From: Victivallales bacterium
GTDB taxonomy: Bacteria; Verrucomicrobiota; Lentisphaeria; Oligosphaerales; Oligosphaeraceae
DNA: 64,000 bases
Assembly: GCA_017548425.1 (NCBI GenBank)
Contig: JAFZAB010000166.1
Location: 1-64,000, forward strand
Direction of reading: 5' to 3'
Numbering within the stretch: position 1 is the stretch's first letter; the number at the start of each line of letters is the position of its first letter. Below are positions 53,503-62,497 of this stretch, piece by piece. The notes beneath the pieces were generated by a model, which was given only the letters and a program-made list of their open reading frames with translations, had not been told where the DNA came from and made no database searches. The position numbers and the translations under genes are program-made.

Positions 53503-54978
53503 TTATTTTTGTTTCCGTTCCCAAAATTTGAATTTAGAAGGAACAAGGCTCAAGGCATATTGATATGAATCAGGTTTGAAAGCCAATGACCACCCTAAGA
53601 ATAATACGATAAATACAATCCCTTTCAATAGACCGTCCAAATAATCATTATTCAAATGCAACAGTCGTATTGAAAAATATGTTATGAGTGAAATTAGAAA
53701 TACCGCACCAAAAGTAGGAGCAAGGTCAAGCAATTGCCTATGCCATTTGTAACCGATGTATTTTGAAACTAATCCGATATTGACAAAGTAACATAAACAA
53801 ATGTAAAGGACATAACCTGCCAGCAGTCCCTTCATTCCCCATAACAACAAACCCCCGACCACCAATGTCGAGCCTGTAGAACGTTTCAGTAATGTCCATC
53901 CAAACATCGCACGGCTTTTCCCTATGGCTGCGATGGACTGCGTATTGACAGCCTGCAGGCAGGTGACAATACCGCATATGCACAAAACCTGAAAATACGG
54001 GACGCTGGGCAACCATCGGTCGGAATACAGCAATAAAAATACAGGTTTTGCGATTATTAATAATAATGATAGCAACGGAAACGTTATATAAGCAATTGTC
54101 TGAGTCAGCCGTTTTATCATATTGCCAAGCAGATTCCTGTCATCCTGAACCTCAGCGTACAAAGGATATGTTATTTGTGTTAATACGGATGAAATGCTAC
54201 GGGATGCAAGCCCCTCTGTCGTTACAGCCTTTGTATAATATCCCAATACGGCTGGACTATAGATCTTTCCGATCAATAACTGCGAAATCTTAGCCCCAAA
54301 TTGATTGATAATATGTGTCAGAAACATAAAGCCACCGAATTGAAATAATTCTCTAAAAGAATCCTTGGAAAATACCAACAACGGAAACCATTTATTTGTC
54401 GTCCAATAAATAATAGCCGGTATGATTGTACTTAATAAATTCATGCTGACAAGTGCCCAGACCCCAAATCCTTTATATGCCAAGAATATGCAAATCGTAA
54501 GTGAAGTGACCGAAGCCACCAAAGATACGATTGTTAGTTTTTTAAAGCGGAAATTCTTCTTCAATTGATTAATTTGGATACTGGAAAGGGAATCAATTAT
54601 CAAAGTCAAGCCCTGAACTCTAAGTAACGAAGATAGCAACGATATGTTGTAGAATCTGGAAATGGTTGGTGCGAACAAAAAAAGGATAGAATACATAAGT
54701 AATGACATTGCCATGTTAAAGAAAAAGATGGTGGAATAATCTTCTTGTGTTGGTCTCTTTTTCTGGATTAGGGCAGAAGCAAAACCACAGTCAATAAAAG
54801 AGCTTGAAATCACCATGAAAATGGACAACATGCCAATGCAACCATAATCTTCAGGCTTTAATAAGCGAGCTAAGATTATGCCTGAAATAAAACGGATGCC
54901 TATGGCTGAGAACTTCGAGATTGATGTCCAAATTATTCCCGAGACAGCTTTTTTCTTAAGATCATTTTTTTCAGACAT
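53503..54978 (-). CDS. polysaccharide flippase (Wzx/MOP family)
   Basis: A 491-residue integral membrane protein of the MOP superfamily with ~14 helices, from GIIWTSISKFSAIGIRFISG to the end. It moves lipid-linked oligosaccharide units to the outside of the inner membrane. Its ATG lies inside the ATP-grasp stop region (8 bp overlap) with AGGAG in between, so translation is coupled. Confidence 0.9.
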   Translation of the reverse strand: MSEKNDLKKKAVSGIIWTSISKFSAIGIRFISGIILARLLKPEDYGCIGMLSIFMVISSSFIDCGFASALIQKKRPTQEDYSTIFFFNMAMSLLMYSILFLFAPTISRFYNISLLSSLLRVQGLTLIIDSLSSIQINQLKKNFRFKKLTIVSLVASVTSLTICIFLAYKGFGVWALVSMNLLSTIIPAIIYWTTNKWFPLLVFSKDSFRELFQFGGFMFLTHIINQFGAKISQLLIGKIYSPAVLGYYTKAVTTEGLASRSISSVLTQITYPLYAEVQDDRNLLGNMIKRLTQTIAYITFPLLSLLLIIAKPVFLLLYSDRWLPSVPYFQVLCICGIVTCLQAVNTQSIAAIGKSRAMFGWTLLKRSTGSTLVVGGLLLWGMKGLLAGYVLYICLCYFVNIGLVSKYIGYKWHRQLLDLAPTFGAVFLISLITYFSIRLLHLNNDYLDGLLKGIVFIVLFLGWSLAFKPDSYQYALSLVPSKFKFWERKQK

Positions 54979-56053
54979 GGTCTCCTACCAATTCATGAAA
55001 TTTTCGTCTCAAACCTATTTGGGTGGTCGTTTGCTGCCCAAGCAATTGCCCCCAGTTGCCTTCCACAAGTACCCACCCATTGTCTGTTAATGCAAAATCC
55101 CATGCAATATAAACATGCTTCCCGAAGACCTTTCTATGAAGCTCCTCAGCGGTTTGAAGCAATTCAGCCCATCTTGGAACTTGCCAGCCTTTGAACTTAA
55201 GTCCCGAATCTGGATGTATTTCAAAGTGATTGTTAGAATTGTCGACCCCATCGGATGTCACTGTTCCAGATTGCGGATCTACACTCACGACAATGCCGTT
55301 TGAGCCAAGATTATCGACAATGGCGCCTTTCTTGCCAGTTCTCATTCGCGTCCAGATTACAGTGAATTTACCATTGCATAAAAATGTTGGCACGCGGACC
55401 GTGTTGACGGAGCTTTCGTTCCATTGCGCCATTTCTGCAGCCTGGCAGATACGTTCCTCTATAATCCAAGCTGGATGTTCTTCCAGCAATTCAGAAAAAC
55501 AGCGTCTGGAACTTTCATCATCAATGTATGCAAACGAGCGGCTCCCTTCCCCTTTAGAAGTATCCAGCGGTTTGATGAAGACACTTCTCTGTTTATGGAT
55601 AAAATCGACAAATTCATCTACTGACGATTGATTATCGATTTTTATAGCGTTTCTTTTGAAATATGCTTTAGTCATAAGATAGAAGTTATATTTATTTTTT
55701 ATCTCTTCCATAAAGACTTTCGGAGGAGTGATTTTGCAGAGCGTGTCAATTCTGTCCATATCGGTTTCGAACTCCCATCGCTCGTTGGCATTCAGCTTTC
55801 TAAAATTGAAGAGAAAATATTCATACGGCAGGGCTTTGTATTGAAGCCAGCACTTGACGATGTCCTCCGTTAGTTTGCGGATTGTTGGCTTGTCTTTGCG
55901 TTCGTTTTCTGACAAATATGTGTCAAATGCTTCGTTCAGCATGACACGGAACGTTTTGTCGTAACCGCATATCGTATCCATCATTCGCTTTTTGAAGACA
56001 ATGGATTTTAATGCCAATGGCAAATGATTGTATATTACTCTTTTTAAACTCAT
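54971..56053 (-). CDS. sugar-transfer-associated ATP-grasp protein
   Basis: A 360-residue protein with an N-terminal helical domain and an ATP-grasp ligase fold. FIKPLDTSKGEGSRSF near residue 140 is the ATP-binding glycine loop, IIEERICQ supplies a nucleotide-contacting segment, and LVEGNWGQLLGQQT near 335 holds metal ligands. It matches the ATP-grasp family that is found in exopolysaccharide clusters (ATPgrasp_ST type), expected to form an amide or ester bond to a carboxylate. It lies at the right edge of the AT-rich block. Confidence 0.82.
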   Translation of the reverse strand: MSLKRVIYNHLPLALKSIVFKKRMMDTICGYDKTFRVMLNEAFDTYLSENERKDKPTIRKLTEDIVKCWLQYKALPYEYFLFNFRKLNANERWEFETDMDRIDTLCKITPPKVFMEEIKNKYNFYLMTKAYFKRNAIKIDNQSSVDEFVDFIHKQRSVFIKPLDTSKGEGSRSFAYIDDESSRRCFSELLEEHPAWIIEERICQAAEMAQWNESSVNTVRVPTFLCNGKFTVIWTRMRTGKKGAIVDNLGSNGIVVSVDPQSGTVTSDGVDNSNNHFEIHPDSGLKFKGWQVPRWAELLQTAEELHRKVFGKHVYIAWDFALTDNGWVLVEGNWGQLLGQQTTTQIGLRRKFHELVGDHV

Positions 56054-56094
56054 AATTGCTTTATTATGTTACAGATGCGAACTGCTATAAAACA

Positions 56095-57018
56095 CTATGG
56101 ACTAAACCTGCCCGCCTGTGTTTCACTCGTTTTCGGAAAAGGAAATGGACGATTTTCTTTTCCGAAAACGAGTGATGCGATTCGTGGTTCGAAACAACAG
56201 CATGGCCTGAGGCAGACGATTCGCACGCCGCTTGCCCGCTGCGGGCCGACCTTCAGGAATGTCGCTAGAACGGAATGGTTTCCATGCAGACCGAGTGGGC
56301 CGATGTCCGCCTCGTTCACTTGCGCTGTGATCCGCCTTTCCATATCGCTCTGCCGTGCATAATTTCCATCAACCAAGGCTCCCAGCATAAGGGAGCTGGC
56401 CTCGAAATGAGATCGCCCGATGCCCACGCCGAGCGTGCAGGGGGTGCAACCCAGTTGCGCGACGGATTCCTTCGCCCAGCTGACGATTTCATCCAAAACG
56501 ACCTTTGCGTCATGCTTGTGGAAGATGCGGAGCGTTTTTGCGCGGATGGCGGGGCCGCCGCCGAACATCAGAATGTGGAGCTTCAGGCCGTCGCCGTCCG
56601 TCCGCCTTAGAAGAAACGGCGCGGGCAGGACACCTGCGGAATCTTGATCAAGACCTCCTGATTGGTCGATGCGCTGTTCATCGTCGCCCATGATACCCAT
56701 GGGGCGGCCGGGCAGCCGTCTCAAGCCGTCCGCCACGCCTTGGTGGATGGCGTCCAGAAGGTCGCTTGTCAGGACGGCGTTGCGTCCCGCGTCCAGAACG
56801 AGATGCGGGATTCCCGTGTCGTCGCACAAAGGACTTTTCTGCCTTTCCGCCGCATCCGCATTTTGGAGGATGGTCTCCATGACCCATTTCGCGCGCGGAT
56901 TCGTCTCTTCGGCGATGGCTTTACGGTAAGCTTCTTTCTTGTCTTCCGTGAAAGTCGAACCGGCTGTGACCAGCGTGGTAGCGACCTTTTCCACGATTTC
57001 GTCATAAGACATATTCAT
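56095..57018 (-). CDS. fumarate hydratase / tartrate dehydratase alpha-type subunit
   Basis: A 307-residue protein like the N-terminal half of class I fumarase (TtdA). The Fe-S ligands are present: C65 in LCDDTG, C191 in LGCTPCTLGVG, and a third in CLRPCC (C269 or C273). The family normally ends soon after that; here residues 282-298 are encoded by a 19 bp inverted repeat and add a probably non-homologous tail. It overlaps the beta subunit by one base. Such pairs hydrate or dehydrate hydroxy-dicarboxylates: malate, tartrate or related acids. Confidence 0.87.
   Translation of the reverse strand: MNMSYDEIVEKVATTLVTAGSTFTEDKKEAYRKAIAEETNPRAKWVMETILQNADAAERQKSPLCDDTGIPHLVLDAGRNAVLTSDLLDAIHQGVADGLRRLPGRPMGIMGDDEQRIDQSGGLDQDSAGVLPAPFLLRRTDGDGLKLHILMFGGGPAIRAKTLRIFHKHDAKVVLDEIVSWAKESVAQLGCTPCTLGVGIGRSHFEASSLMLGALVDGNYARQSDMERRITAQVNEADIGPLGLHGNHSVLATFLKVGPQRASGVRIVCLRPCCCFEPRIASLVFGKENRPFPFPKTSETQAGRFSP
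56123..56175. repeat. perfect 19 bp inverted repeat inside the alpha-subunit 3' end
   Basis: Arms 56123-56141 and 56157-56175 are perfect complements with a 15 bp spacer. It lies at the change from AT-rich to GC-richer DNA and inside the reading frame of the alpha subunit. It could be an end of a mobile element, an inserted repeat or a strong attenuator. Confidence 0.8.
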
Positions 57019-57521
57019 CAGTAGATGCTCCTTCCATGCGCGGCGGCGATGATGGCGGGATAGCGGTCCACTTTCAGACAGTAGAGCGCCTCCATGCCGA
57101 GTTCGGGGAACGCGACAAGCTGCTGTTCAAGCGTCTTGGCTCCGAGCAGGGCGGTCACAGGCGGGATGACAGCATAGACGGCGTTGAATTTGTCCAATGC
57201 CGTGACCGTTTCCGCGTGGATGGCGCCTTTGCCCAGATGCAGTTTGACGCCCGCTTCTGAAAGTGGTGCGATACTGGATTCAATCTCCAGTTTGTTGCTG
57301 GACGTCGGTCCAACACCTGCGGTGCTGACCGCAGTGTGGAAAATTACACTGCCTTGCAGATTTACGTCCAGTTTGCCAATCGTGCCGTCAAGGTGCATTT
57401 TAACAAGTTTCGGCAGGACGGCGTCGCGGCCACAGTAGATACAGCCAGACAGATAAATCATGTCGCCGACCTTAAGTTCAGCGATTGTCTTGTCGTTAAT
57501 CGGTGTGGTTATTTCCTTCAT
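57018..57521 (-). CDS. fumarate hydratase / tartrate dehydratase beta-type subunit
   Basis: A 167-residue protein like the C-terminal half of class I fumarase (TtdB): GDMIYLSGCIYCGRD at 20-36, GPTSSNKLE near 74 and LGKGAI near 98. It pairs with the alpha subunit. The beta gene precedes alpha, the reverse of the usual ttdA-ttdB order. I chose the ATG at 57521; a TTG two codons upstream is possible. No strong ribosome site is visible. Confidence 0.87.
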   Translation of the reverse strand: MKEITTPINDKTIAELKVGDMIYLSGCIYCGRDAVLPKLVKMHLDGTIGKLDVNLQGSVIFHTAVSTAGVGPTSSNKLEIESSIAPLSEAGVKLHLGKGAIHAETVTALDKFNAVYAVIPPVTALLGAKTLEQQLVAFPELGMEALYCLKVDRYPAIIAAAHGRSIY

Positions 57522-57604
57522 GTTCAATCAACAATTGCTGACTTTTGTGTGTTAGTTTCGGTAAATGTTTTTACAAGTGACAGTCGAAGTCATCTACATG
57601 CCTA

Positions 57605-58750
57605 TCAATTCACTCCGAATAAATCGAAGTAGCTGGCTTCATTTTCGATGACGCCGTAAGCCCGTGCGCGCATTTCAATTTTCTCCGCCCAACAGCGGTG
57701 CGGTCCAATTTCGTTCATGCCCTTGGTACCTTTCACGACACCGCCGGATGTGTTGAGAATCTGCTCGGCGTCCATGTACTCCTCTTTTGTCACGGCCAAC
57801 ATGCCGTTGATGAAATTCAGATGCGTGGGATGAATGCATGTCTTACCCATGAAGCCGTTTGCCTGATCCAATACGAGTTCGCGCATAAGGCCGTCCACGG
57901 CGTCATTGACGATGACGGGGCGCTTCAGCAAGGTGCCTTGCATGCTCATTCCCGCGCCTGGCGTTGCATCGGAGAATTTCATGCTCTTGTTGGCCCGGAA
58001 ATACTCCCAGACGGGGCCGGAGATTGTGTAGTCGTTGTCGCGAGAGAAGACGTTTAGGATGTCCATGAGGCAGTCGCGAACAGTGATGATGTCGTAGATG
58101 GAATAGTCGATGCCGCGCCGTACGCCGAAGCAGGAGGAGAAGTCCGTGCCACCGACGCGGATGTTCAATATCAAATCCCTGTATTCATCCACGAACTTGC
58201 GGATGCCGAGCAGTTCATCCATGCGGCTTTCCTTGAAGGCCACGCGGCGATCTTCTATGATGGGCATGCCGTAGAGAATCTCACCGTATTCATCGTTCAT
58301 GTCCTTCAGATGTGAAAGGTAGGCCCCCGCGTTCGACATATTGAATTTCGGAAAATTGAAGCCTGTGACAAGCTTCAGATGCTCCGGTTTCAGCATAGCC
58401 CCGAAATGCTTGAACTGCTCGATGTTCCTCACGCGGAAAAAAATCAGCGGTAGGTCATCGTAAGAAAAGTTCCCATTGCTGATTGCTTCGCAGATGATGT
58501 TCAGAAGATGTAGTGAATTGTGTTCAGCGGACGGCACGTCCTCTTCTTTGCATGCATCCTCGAAACATAGGACCATGGACGTCAGCCCCTTGTACTTCTG
58601 CGTCAGGATCGCCTGTGCGAAGTCCTTCGTGCCGGGCATATACATGGTGGCGCCGAGGCAGTACTGGAGAAGGGAGCGATCGGTATGCTTGTCGAAATGT
58701 TCCGGTTCTTTAAAAAAATGGAATGTTGGATTATAAAGATGGTGTCTCAT
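57605..58750 (-). CDS. HpcH/HpaI / citrate lyase beta-like TIM-barrel lyase
   Basis: A 381-residue TIM-barrel protein. LGATMYMPGTKDFA, GLTSMVLCFEDACKEEDV and GKTCIHPTHLNFI fit CitE-type enzymes that break or make C-C bonds next to a carboxylate. The opening resembles the larger C-C-bond lyases that sit in ter-type stress clusters, but no TerC/TerD-like gene is near. In the locus it is placed between an ATP-grasp ligase and the fumarase pair, as if all served a dicarboxylic or hydroxy acid. Confidence 0.83.
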   Translation of the reverse strand: MRHHLYNPTFHFFKEPEHFDKHTDRSLLQYCLGATMYMPGTKDFAQAILTQKYKGLTSMVLCFEDACKEEDVPSAEHNSLHLLNIICEAISNGNFSYDDLPLIFFRVRNIEQFKHFGAMLKPEHLKLVTGFNFPKFNMSNAGAYLSHLKDMNDEYGEILYGMPIIEDRRVAFKESRMDELLGIRKFVDEYRDLILNIRVGGTDFSSCFGVRRGIDYSIYDIITVRDCLMDILNVFSRDNDYTISGPVWEYFRANKSMKFSDATPGAGMSMQGTLLKRPVIVNDAVDGLMRELVLDQANGFMGKTCIHPTHLNFINGMLAVTKEEYMDAEQILNTSGGVVKGTKGMNEIGPHRCWAEKIEMRARAYGVIENEASYFDLFGVN

Positions 58751-58774
58751 GAAAAACGCCTTGTTCCTGAATAC

Positions 58775-60031
58775 CTATGGCTTGAAATACAAGTCCTTGC
58801 GTAATATTGGCTTGCCATCTTTGGAGAATGCCTCAAGGCGCGACATCGCAAGGCTAACTTTTTCGCCCACTTCTCCCCGTGTACCGCCTTTCACGATAAA
58901 GGCACCAATTCGGCCTGCACTCGCTCGATCGTTTGAAAGGGGCATGCCTTTGGTCTTGTGGTAATGGAAGGCCTCGATTACACCGTCTTTTACAAGTTCG
59001 TCAACACCGGTTATGTGGTCGAAAATGTTTGGTTCCCCATAGATGATATCGACGCATTGGTAGCATGTGATATCGTGGTACGAGAGTGCCACGCGTTTTT
59101 GGAGATACGAGTCAATGGTCGCGGAAATAATGTCGAAGCCTGTGTTTTCACGGATGGTACGATAGCTGATACCGCCGCCGACACGTGGGGCGAATTCGAT
59201 GATACTGATGTCGTCTCCGTTGATGATGGCCTGGACATGGAGCGGCGTATTGTCCAATTTGAACGCATTCGCGATGTCTGTTGAGGCCTTGCGGAGCTTT
59301 GCCATCGCAGAGTCTGAAATGGCTGGCGGCGTGACAGTCGCATAGCATTTCAATACTTGCGCATCCCCTTCGATGACGCTGAGGCGTTCCGAAACCATGA
59401 TGACATTGGCCACGCCGTCCTGTACAAAACAATAGGCGCTGACTTCCGTGCCTTCAAAGAACTCCTCCACGACCGTCCGGCCTGTCCGGCTGATTTTTTT
59501 CGCATCCTGCAGGAACTGTGCAAGCTCATTGGCGTTCGACGCCTTTTTCACACCTGACGCGGCGCAACTGTCCGCCGGCTTCACCATTACAGGATACCGC
59601 AGGTTGAAGGAAGGCAGTTCTTCGCCATTTCCCAGATAGTAGTATTTCGTCGTCGGAATATGGTATTCCGACATGACTTGTTTCATGATTCCCTTGTTTG
59701 TGATGGCCTGCGCAGTTTGATAGCTGTAAGGTCTTGTCAGTCCCAATTTTTCAGCTACATAGCATGCGGTAATGTTGGCTTGGTCAACGCATGCGCTAAT
59801 CACCAGTTGCGCGTTATGGTCCTGCGCTAGTTTCAGGATGGCGTCTTGATCCAGCGTGCTTGCACGGTCATGCAGGTCCGCCGCGGAACGGGCAGGCGGA
59901 TTCTCAAGATAATCCGCAAGAATGACAAAGTAGCCGCGTTTCTTCAGTTGGTTGATTAATTCTATATGCGGATTTGTGCCGCCAAGGACAATCGCCACAG
60001 GTGATTTGCCGCTTTTCATTAAGATATCCAT
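58775..60031 (-). CDS. ATP-grasp family carboxylate-amine ligase
   Basis: A 418-residue protein. An N-terminal Rossmann-like part (AIVLGGTNPHIELINQL) is followed by ATP-grasp features: MVKPADSCAASGVKKA near 148-163, VVEEFFEGTEVSA near 188 and IIEFAPRVGGGISY near 272-285. It probably activates a carboxylate as acyl phosphate and joins it to an amine or thiol; partners are unknown. A second in-frame ATG at 60019 is also possible. It is one of two ATP-grasp genes in the locus. Confidence 0.85.
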   Translation of the reverse strand: MDILMKSGKSPVAIVLGGTNPHIELINQLKKRGYFVILADYLENPPARSAADLHDRASTLDQDAILKLAQDHNAQLVISACVDQANITACYVAEKLGLTRPYSYQTAQAITNKGIMKQVMSEYHIPTTKYYYLGNGEELPSFNLRYPVMVKPADSCAASGVKKASNANELAQFLQDAKKISRTGRTVVEEFFEGTEVSAYCFVQDGVANVIMVSERLSVIEGDAQVLKCYATVTPPAISDSAMAKLRKASTDIANAFKLDNTPLHVQAIINGDDISIIEFAPRVGGGISYRTIRENTGFDIISATIDSYLQKRVALSYHDITCYQCVDIIYGEPNIFDHITGVDELVKDGVIEAFHYHKTKGMPLSNDRASAGRIGAFIVKGGTRGEVGEKVSLAMSRLEAFSKDGKPILRKDLYFKP

Positions 60032-60229
60032 CCTTTTTTACAACTCGTCAGCACCATTTATATACGTAAATAATAAACACTCGCATTAGTAAAAAATCAA
60101 CTTAATCATGCATAAAACGAAAAGCTGAGGGGCTGATTACTATGCCTCCGTGCGGCATTGCCGTTTCATGCATAAGGAGGTATGCGTATGATTATATGTT
60201 CTTCTGTGAGTTAAAAGTGATTTGTTGTC

Positions 60230-61132
60230 TTATCTAATGCTTCCTTTCGGAGATTGGACGGCTTCCGGATAGTATGCGTCGATTACGCGTTTGACCAACG
60301 AGACTTGCTTCGCGCGTTTTTTGGCGTCATCGACGGAGCTCTCCCAACTGTGCGTCTGTGCGACGGAGCCGCCAGTCTTCAGGTAGATGGGAGCCGCGAC
60401 TCGGATCATTTCGGGGACTTCATAATGACGGATGAATCCGCCCGTCGATTGGGGGTTCTCCGTGTGGATGTCGATCGGGATGTCGATGGCCTGCCGCATG
60501 GCGGCGAGCATCTGGAGCTGGATGTCCCGTACGGGGTTGATGGAGTTAGCCCCGATACTCTCCAACAGCTTTGCGGAACATGGGTTGCCGTGGCCGGCAT
60601 GAGCCGAGACCTTGAACTTGCAGTCCACTGGAATTTCACCCGCCTTGCGCATCTCGTTGAGCAGCCACAGGCAGCCTTCGTCATAGACCAGAAACGAACG
60701 GCAGCCGAGTGAGGCGGCCCGCTTCACGTCTTCCACGGCGCGGACGACCTGCTCCTGTCCACGAAGGCGGTAGCCCATGCGGACACCCTCCGGCGTGTTC
60801 ACGGAGGCGCTCGTGTCCGTCGTGGCGCGTGGCCCGATGGCGAGGATCAGATCCGTTTTTGCGTCTTTCGCCATCTTCACCATTCTGGTGATGTCTGAAT
60901 CGGCCAACAGCATGATGCCCTTCGTCTGCGTCACGCGATGCAGATACAGGCCGTATTTGTCAATGGCCTCCAGAAGAGCCTCCATGACGGCGGGGCCTTG
61001 GATGCCAGGGACTTCGAAACGATATTGACCGCCGTCCGAAAATCTCTTTTCGGAAGTCGGCAGGTCGTAGGCGTCGCCGCCCGGCAGGCCGATGGACTTC
61101 AAAAATGCACGAGTCTTCTCCATGCTGTTCAT
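60230..61132 (-). CDS. U32-peptidase-like TIM-barrel protein
   Basis: A 300-residue protein that fits a group usually annotated as U32 family peptidases, although it is probably a TIM-barrel enzyme of other function. Features are DLPTSEKRFSDGGQYR near 18-34, AIGPRATTDTSA near 110, KFKVSAHAGHGNP near 174 and GGFIRHYEVPEMIRVA near 230. Its true activity is unknown. The ATG at 61132 is chosen by an AGGAG 8 nt upstream. It lies in the same operon as the PrpD-like and CitE-like genes. Confidence 0.65.
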   Translation of the reverse strand: MNSMEKTRAFLKSIGLPGGDAYDLPTSEKRFSDGGQYRFEVPGIQGPAVMEALLEAIDKYGLYLHRVTQTKGIMLLADSDITRMVKMAKDAKTDLILAIGPRATTDTSASVNTPEGVRMGYRLRGQEQVVRAVEDVKRAASLGCRSFLVYDEGCLWLLNEMRKAGEIPVDCKFKVSAHAGHGNPCSAKLLESIGANSINPVRDIQLQMLAAMRQAIDIPIDIHTENPQSTGGFIRHYEVPEMIRVAAPIYLKTGGSVAQTHSWESSVDDAKKRAKQVSLVKRVIDAYYPEAVQSPKGSIR

Positions 61133-61164
61133 TCGCATGTCTCCTTTTATGTTTTGATTTGTCA

Positions 61165-62490
61165 TCATAAAGATTGAAGCAGGCCCATGTCAATCCCGTT
61201 GCCAAGCAATGCGAGGCACTGCCCGGCGAGTTCCCCATCGCATTCCGCATAGGCCAGAAGCGACTGGATCTTGTCTGTCATGTCTTCATGAGACATGGGA
61301 TTTTCCGGAGCTCCTTTTGCGCAGTCAACGGAATATGAAAACTCCTCGCCGTTTTTTGCCGTGACGACAACTGTCGCGTAACGGGCGTCGGGCGGGAGAG
61401 TGGTTGGACAGGGAGCCTCCTCCACGGCGACTTTGGACGCAAGCTCAAGAATGTCCTGACGGGTGACCGTCTTTTCGTCGAAGGCCTCAAGACCTGCCTG
61501 CCCCAGAATCAATGCCGCGGCGACACTGTACGGAATGCTGAGCTTCGCGGACGGGGAGCTCTTTATCACGATGTGGTCGTGCCCCTTGATGGCCAGCTTG
61601 TACGTCTTCACAAGAATCCGCGAGATGTCCTGCGGCTTGATTTTGTCCCGCAACGCAAGTGTGGCCTCGATGGCGGAATGGCAGTGGCGGCAGGCCGCGT
61701 AGGGCTTCACATAGATGCGCTCCATTTCAAAATAATCAGTCTGCGCGGTCAGTTTTTCCAGGTTGTGTTCGTCCGTGAACAGCTTGAGGAAGCCGCGGTC
61801 GCCGTCCAGCATGTCGTCCGGACCGCGCATGGGCGTGAATCCCATGGTGGCGGCCGTGAGGCCGTCCATGGCCGCACGACCGAGATTGTATGGCTTCAAC
61901 TGCGAGTCCTGTTCCTGTATCTCCAGCATGCCGGCCGCGCTTGCGACGGCCGCCGACAGGACCGTTTTCAACTGTGTTGCGTTCATCTTCAAAGCGAACG
62001 CGACGGCGACGGCGGCGCCGACCGTGCCGCATGTCGCGGCGGCGTGGAAGCCTTTCTTCTTGTGGCCGGGCTGGATGGCGATGGCGAGACGGCAGGCCGC
62101 TTCATAGCCCATGACAGCGCCACGGAGAAAATCGTCTGTCGAAATATCGTTGACGGAAGCGGCTGAAAGCAGGGCGGTCATGACGGATGCCCCCAGATGG
62201 ATCATGGCGAAGCGCTGTCCGTCGTCAAGTTCGAGGCAGTGCGCGTTGTAGCCGTTGACTAGGCATGCCGTGCGCGCGTCCGTCTTCATGCCGTAACCAA
62301 TCAATGGTGCTCTTCCTGGCTCTGCGTGGAGGAGAAAATCGTCCCATGCGCTCTTCATGGCATGGGCCCCCGCCTCCGTGACGGCGATGTAGTCGGCGAG
62401 GCAGGCCTTCGCCTTGCCGAGGACGGACGGTGTGATGGCCGTCTGCTTTTGGATGAGATATTCGATGAAACGATCCGTGGTGTTTTTCAT
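61165..62490 (-). CDS. MmgE/PrpD family protein
   Basis: A 441-residue protein of the 2-methylcitrate dehydratase superfamily (immune-responsive gene 1-like fold). VNGYNAHCLELDDGQRFA near residue 77-94, GYEAACRLAIAIQPGHKKKGFHAA near 127 and YAACRHCHSAIEATLAL near 267 are hallmarks. Relatives dehydrate 2-methylcitrate or decarboxylate cis-aconitate. No prpB/prpC is next to it, so a methylcitrate cycle is unlikely. It lies 7 bp downstream of the dehydrogenase gene. Confidence 0.9.
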   Translation of the reverse strand: MKNTTDRFIEYLIQKQTAITPSVLGKAKACLADYIAVTEAGAHAMKSAWDDFLLHAEPGRAPLIGYGMKTDARTACLVNGYNAHCLELDDGQRFAMIHLGASVMTALLSAASVNDISTDDFLRGAVMGYEAACRLAIAIQPGHKKKGFHAAATCGTVGAAVAVAFALKMNATQLKTVLSAAVASAAGMLEIQEQDSQLKPYNLGRAAMDGLTAATMGFTPMRGPDDMLDGDRGFLKLFTDEHNLEKLTAQTDYFEMERIYVKPYAACRHCHSAIEATLALRDKIKPQDISRILVKTYKLAIKGHDHIVIKSSPSAKLSIPYSVAAALILGQAGLEAFDEKTVTRQDILELASKVAVEEAPCPTTLPPDARYATVVVTAKNGEEFSYSVDCAKGAPENPMSHEDMTDKIQSLLAYAECDGELAGQCLALLGNGIDMGLLQSL

Positions 62491-62497
62491 GATGGAT

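Larger units (their letters stand above)
49295..56090. other. AT-rich, probably acquired block
   Basis: From just after ade to about 56.1 kb the sequence is distinctly more AT-rich than on either side, with many AAT/ATA codons. It holds an MBOAT/SGNH pair, a MurF-like ligase, a flippase and an ATP-grasp protein. The left edge lies at the ade repeat, and the right edge lies near a 19 bp inverted repeat (56123-56175). Composition was judged by eye. Confidence 0.65.

Noticed and set aside
57605-60031. A ter-type stress response cluster
   Set aside because: Only the lyase and ATP-grasp types match; no TerC, TerD, PRTase or HAD genes are nearby.
60188-60214. Eight-codon frame with a near-perfect AAGGAGG Shine-Dalgarno
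   Set aside because: Too short to support as a gene and on the opposite strand to the operon; the AAGGAGG may be chance or part of a hairpin.
61165-62490. Methylcitrate cycle for propionate use
   Set aside because: No prpB, prpC or acnD/prpF partner accompanies the PrpD-like gene.
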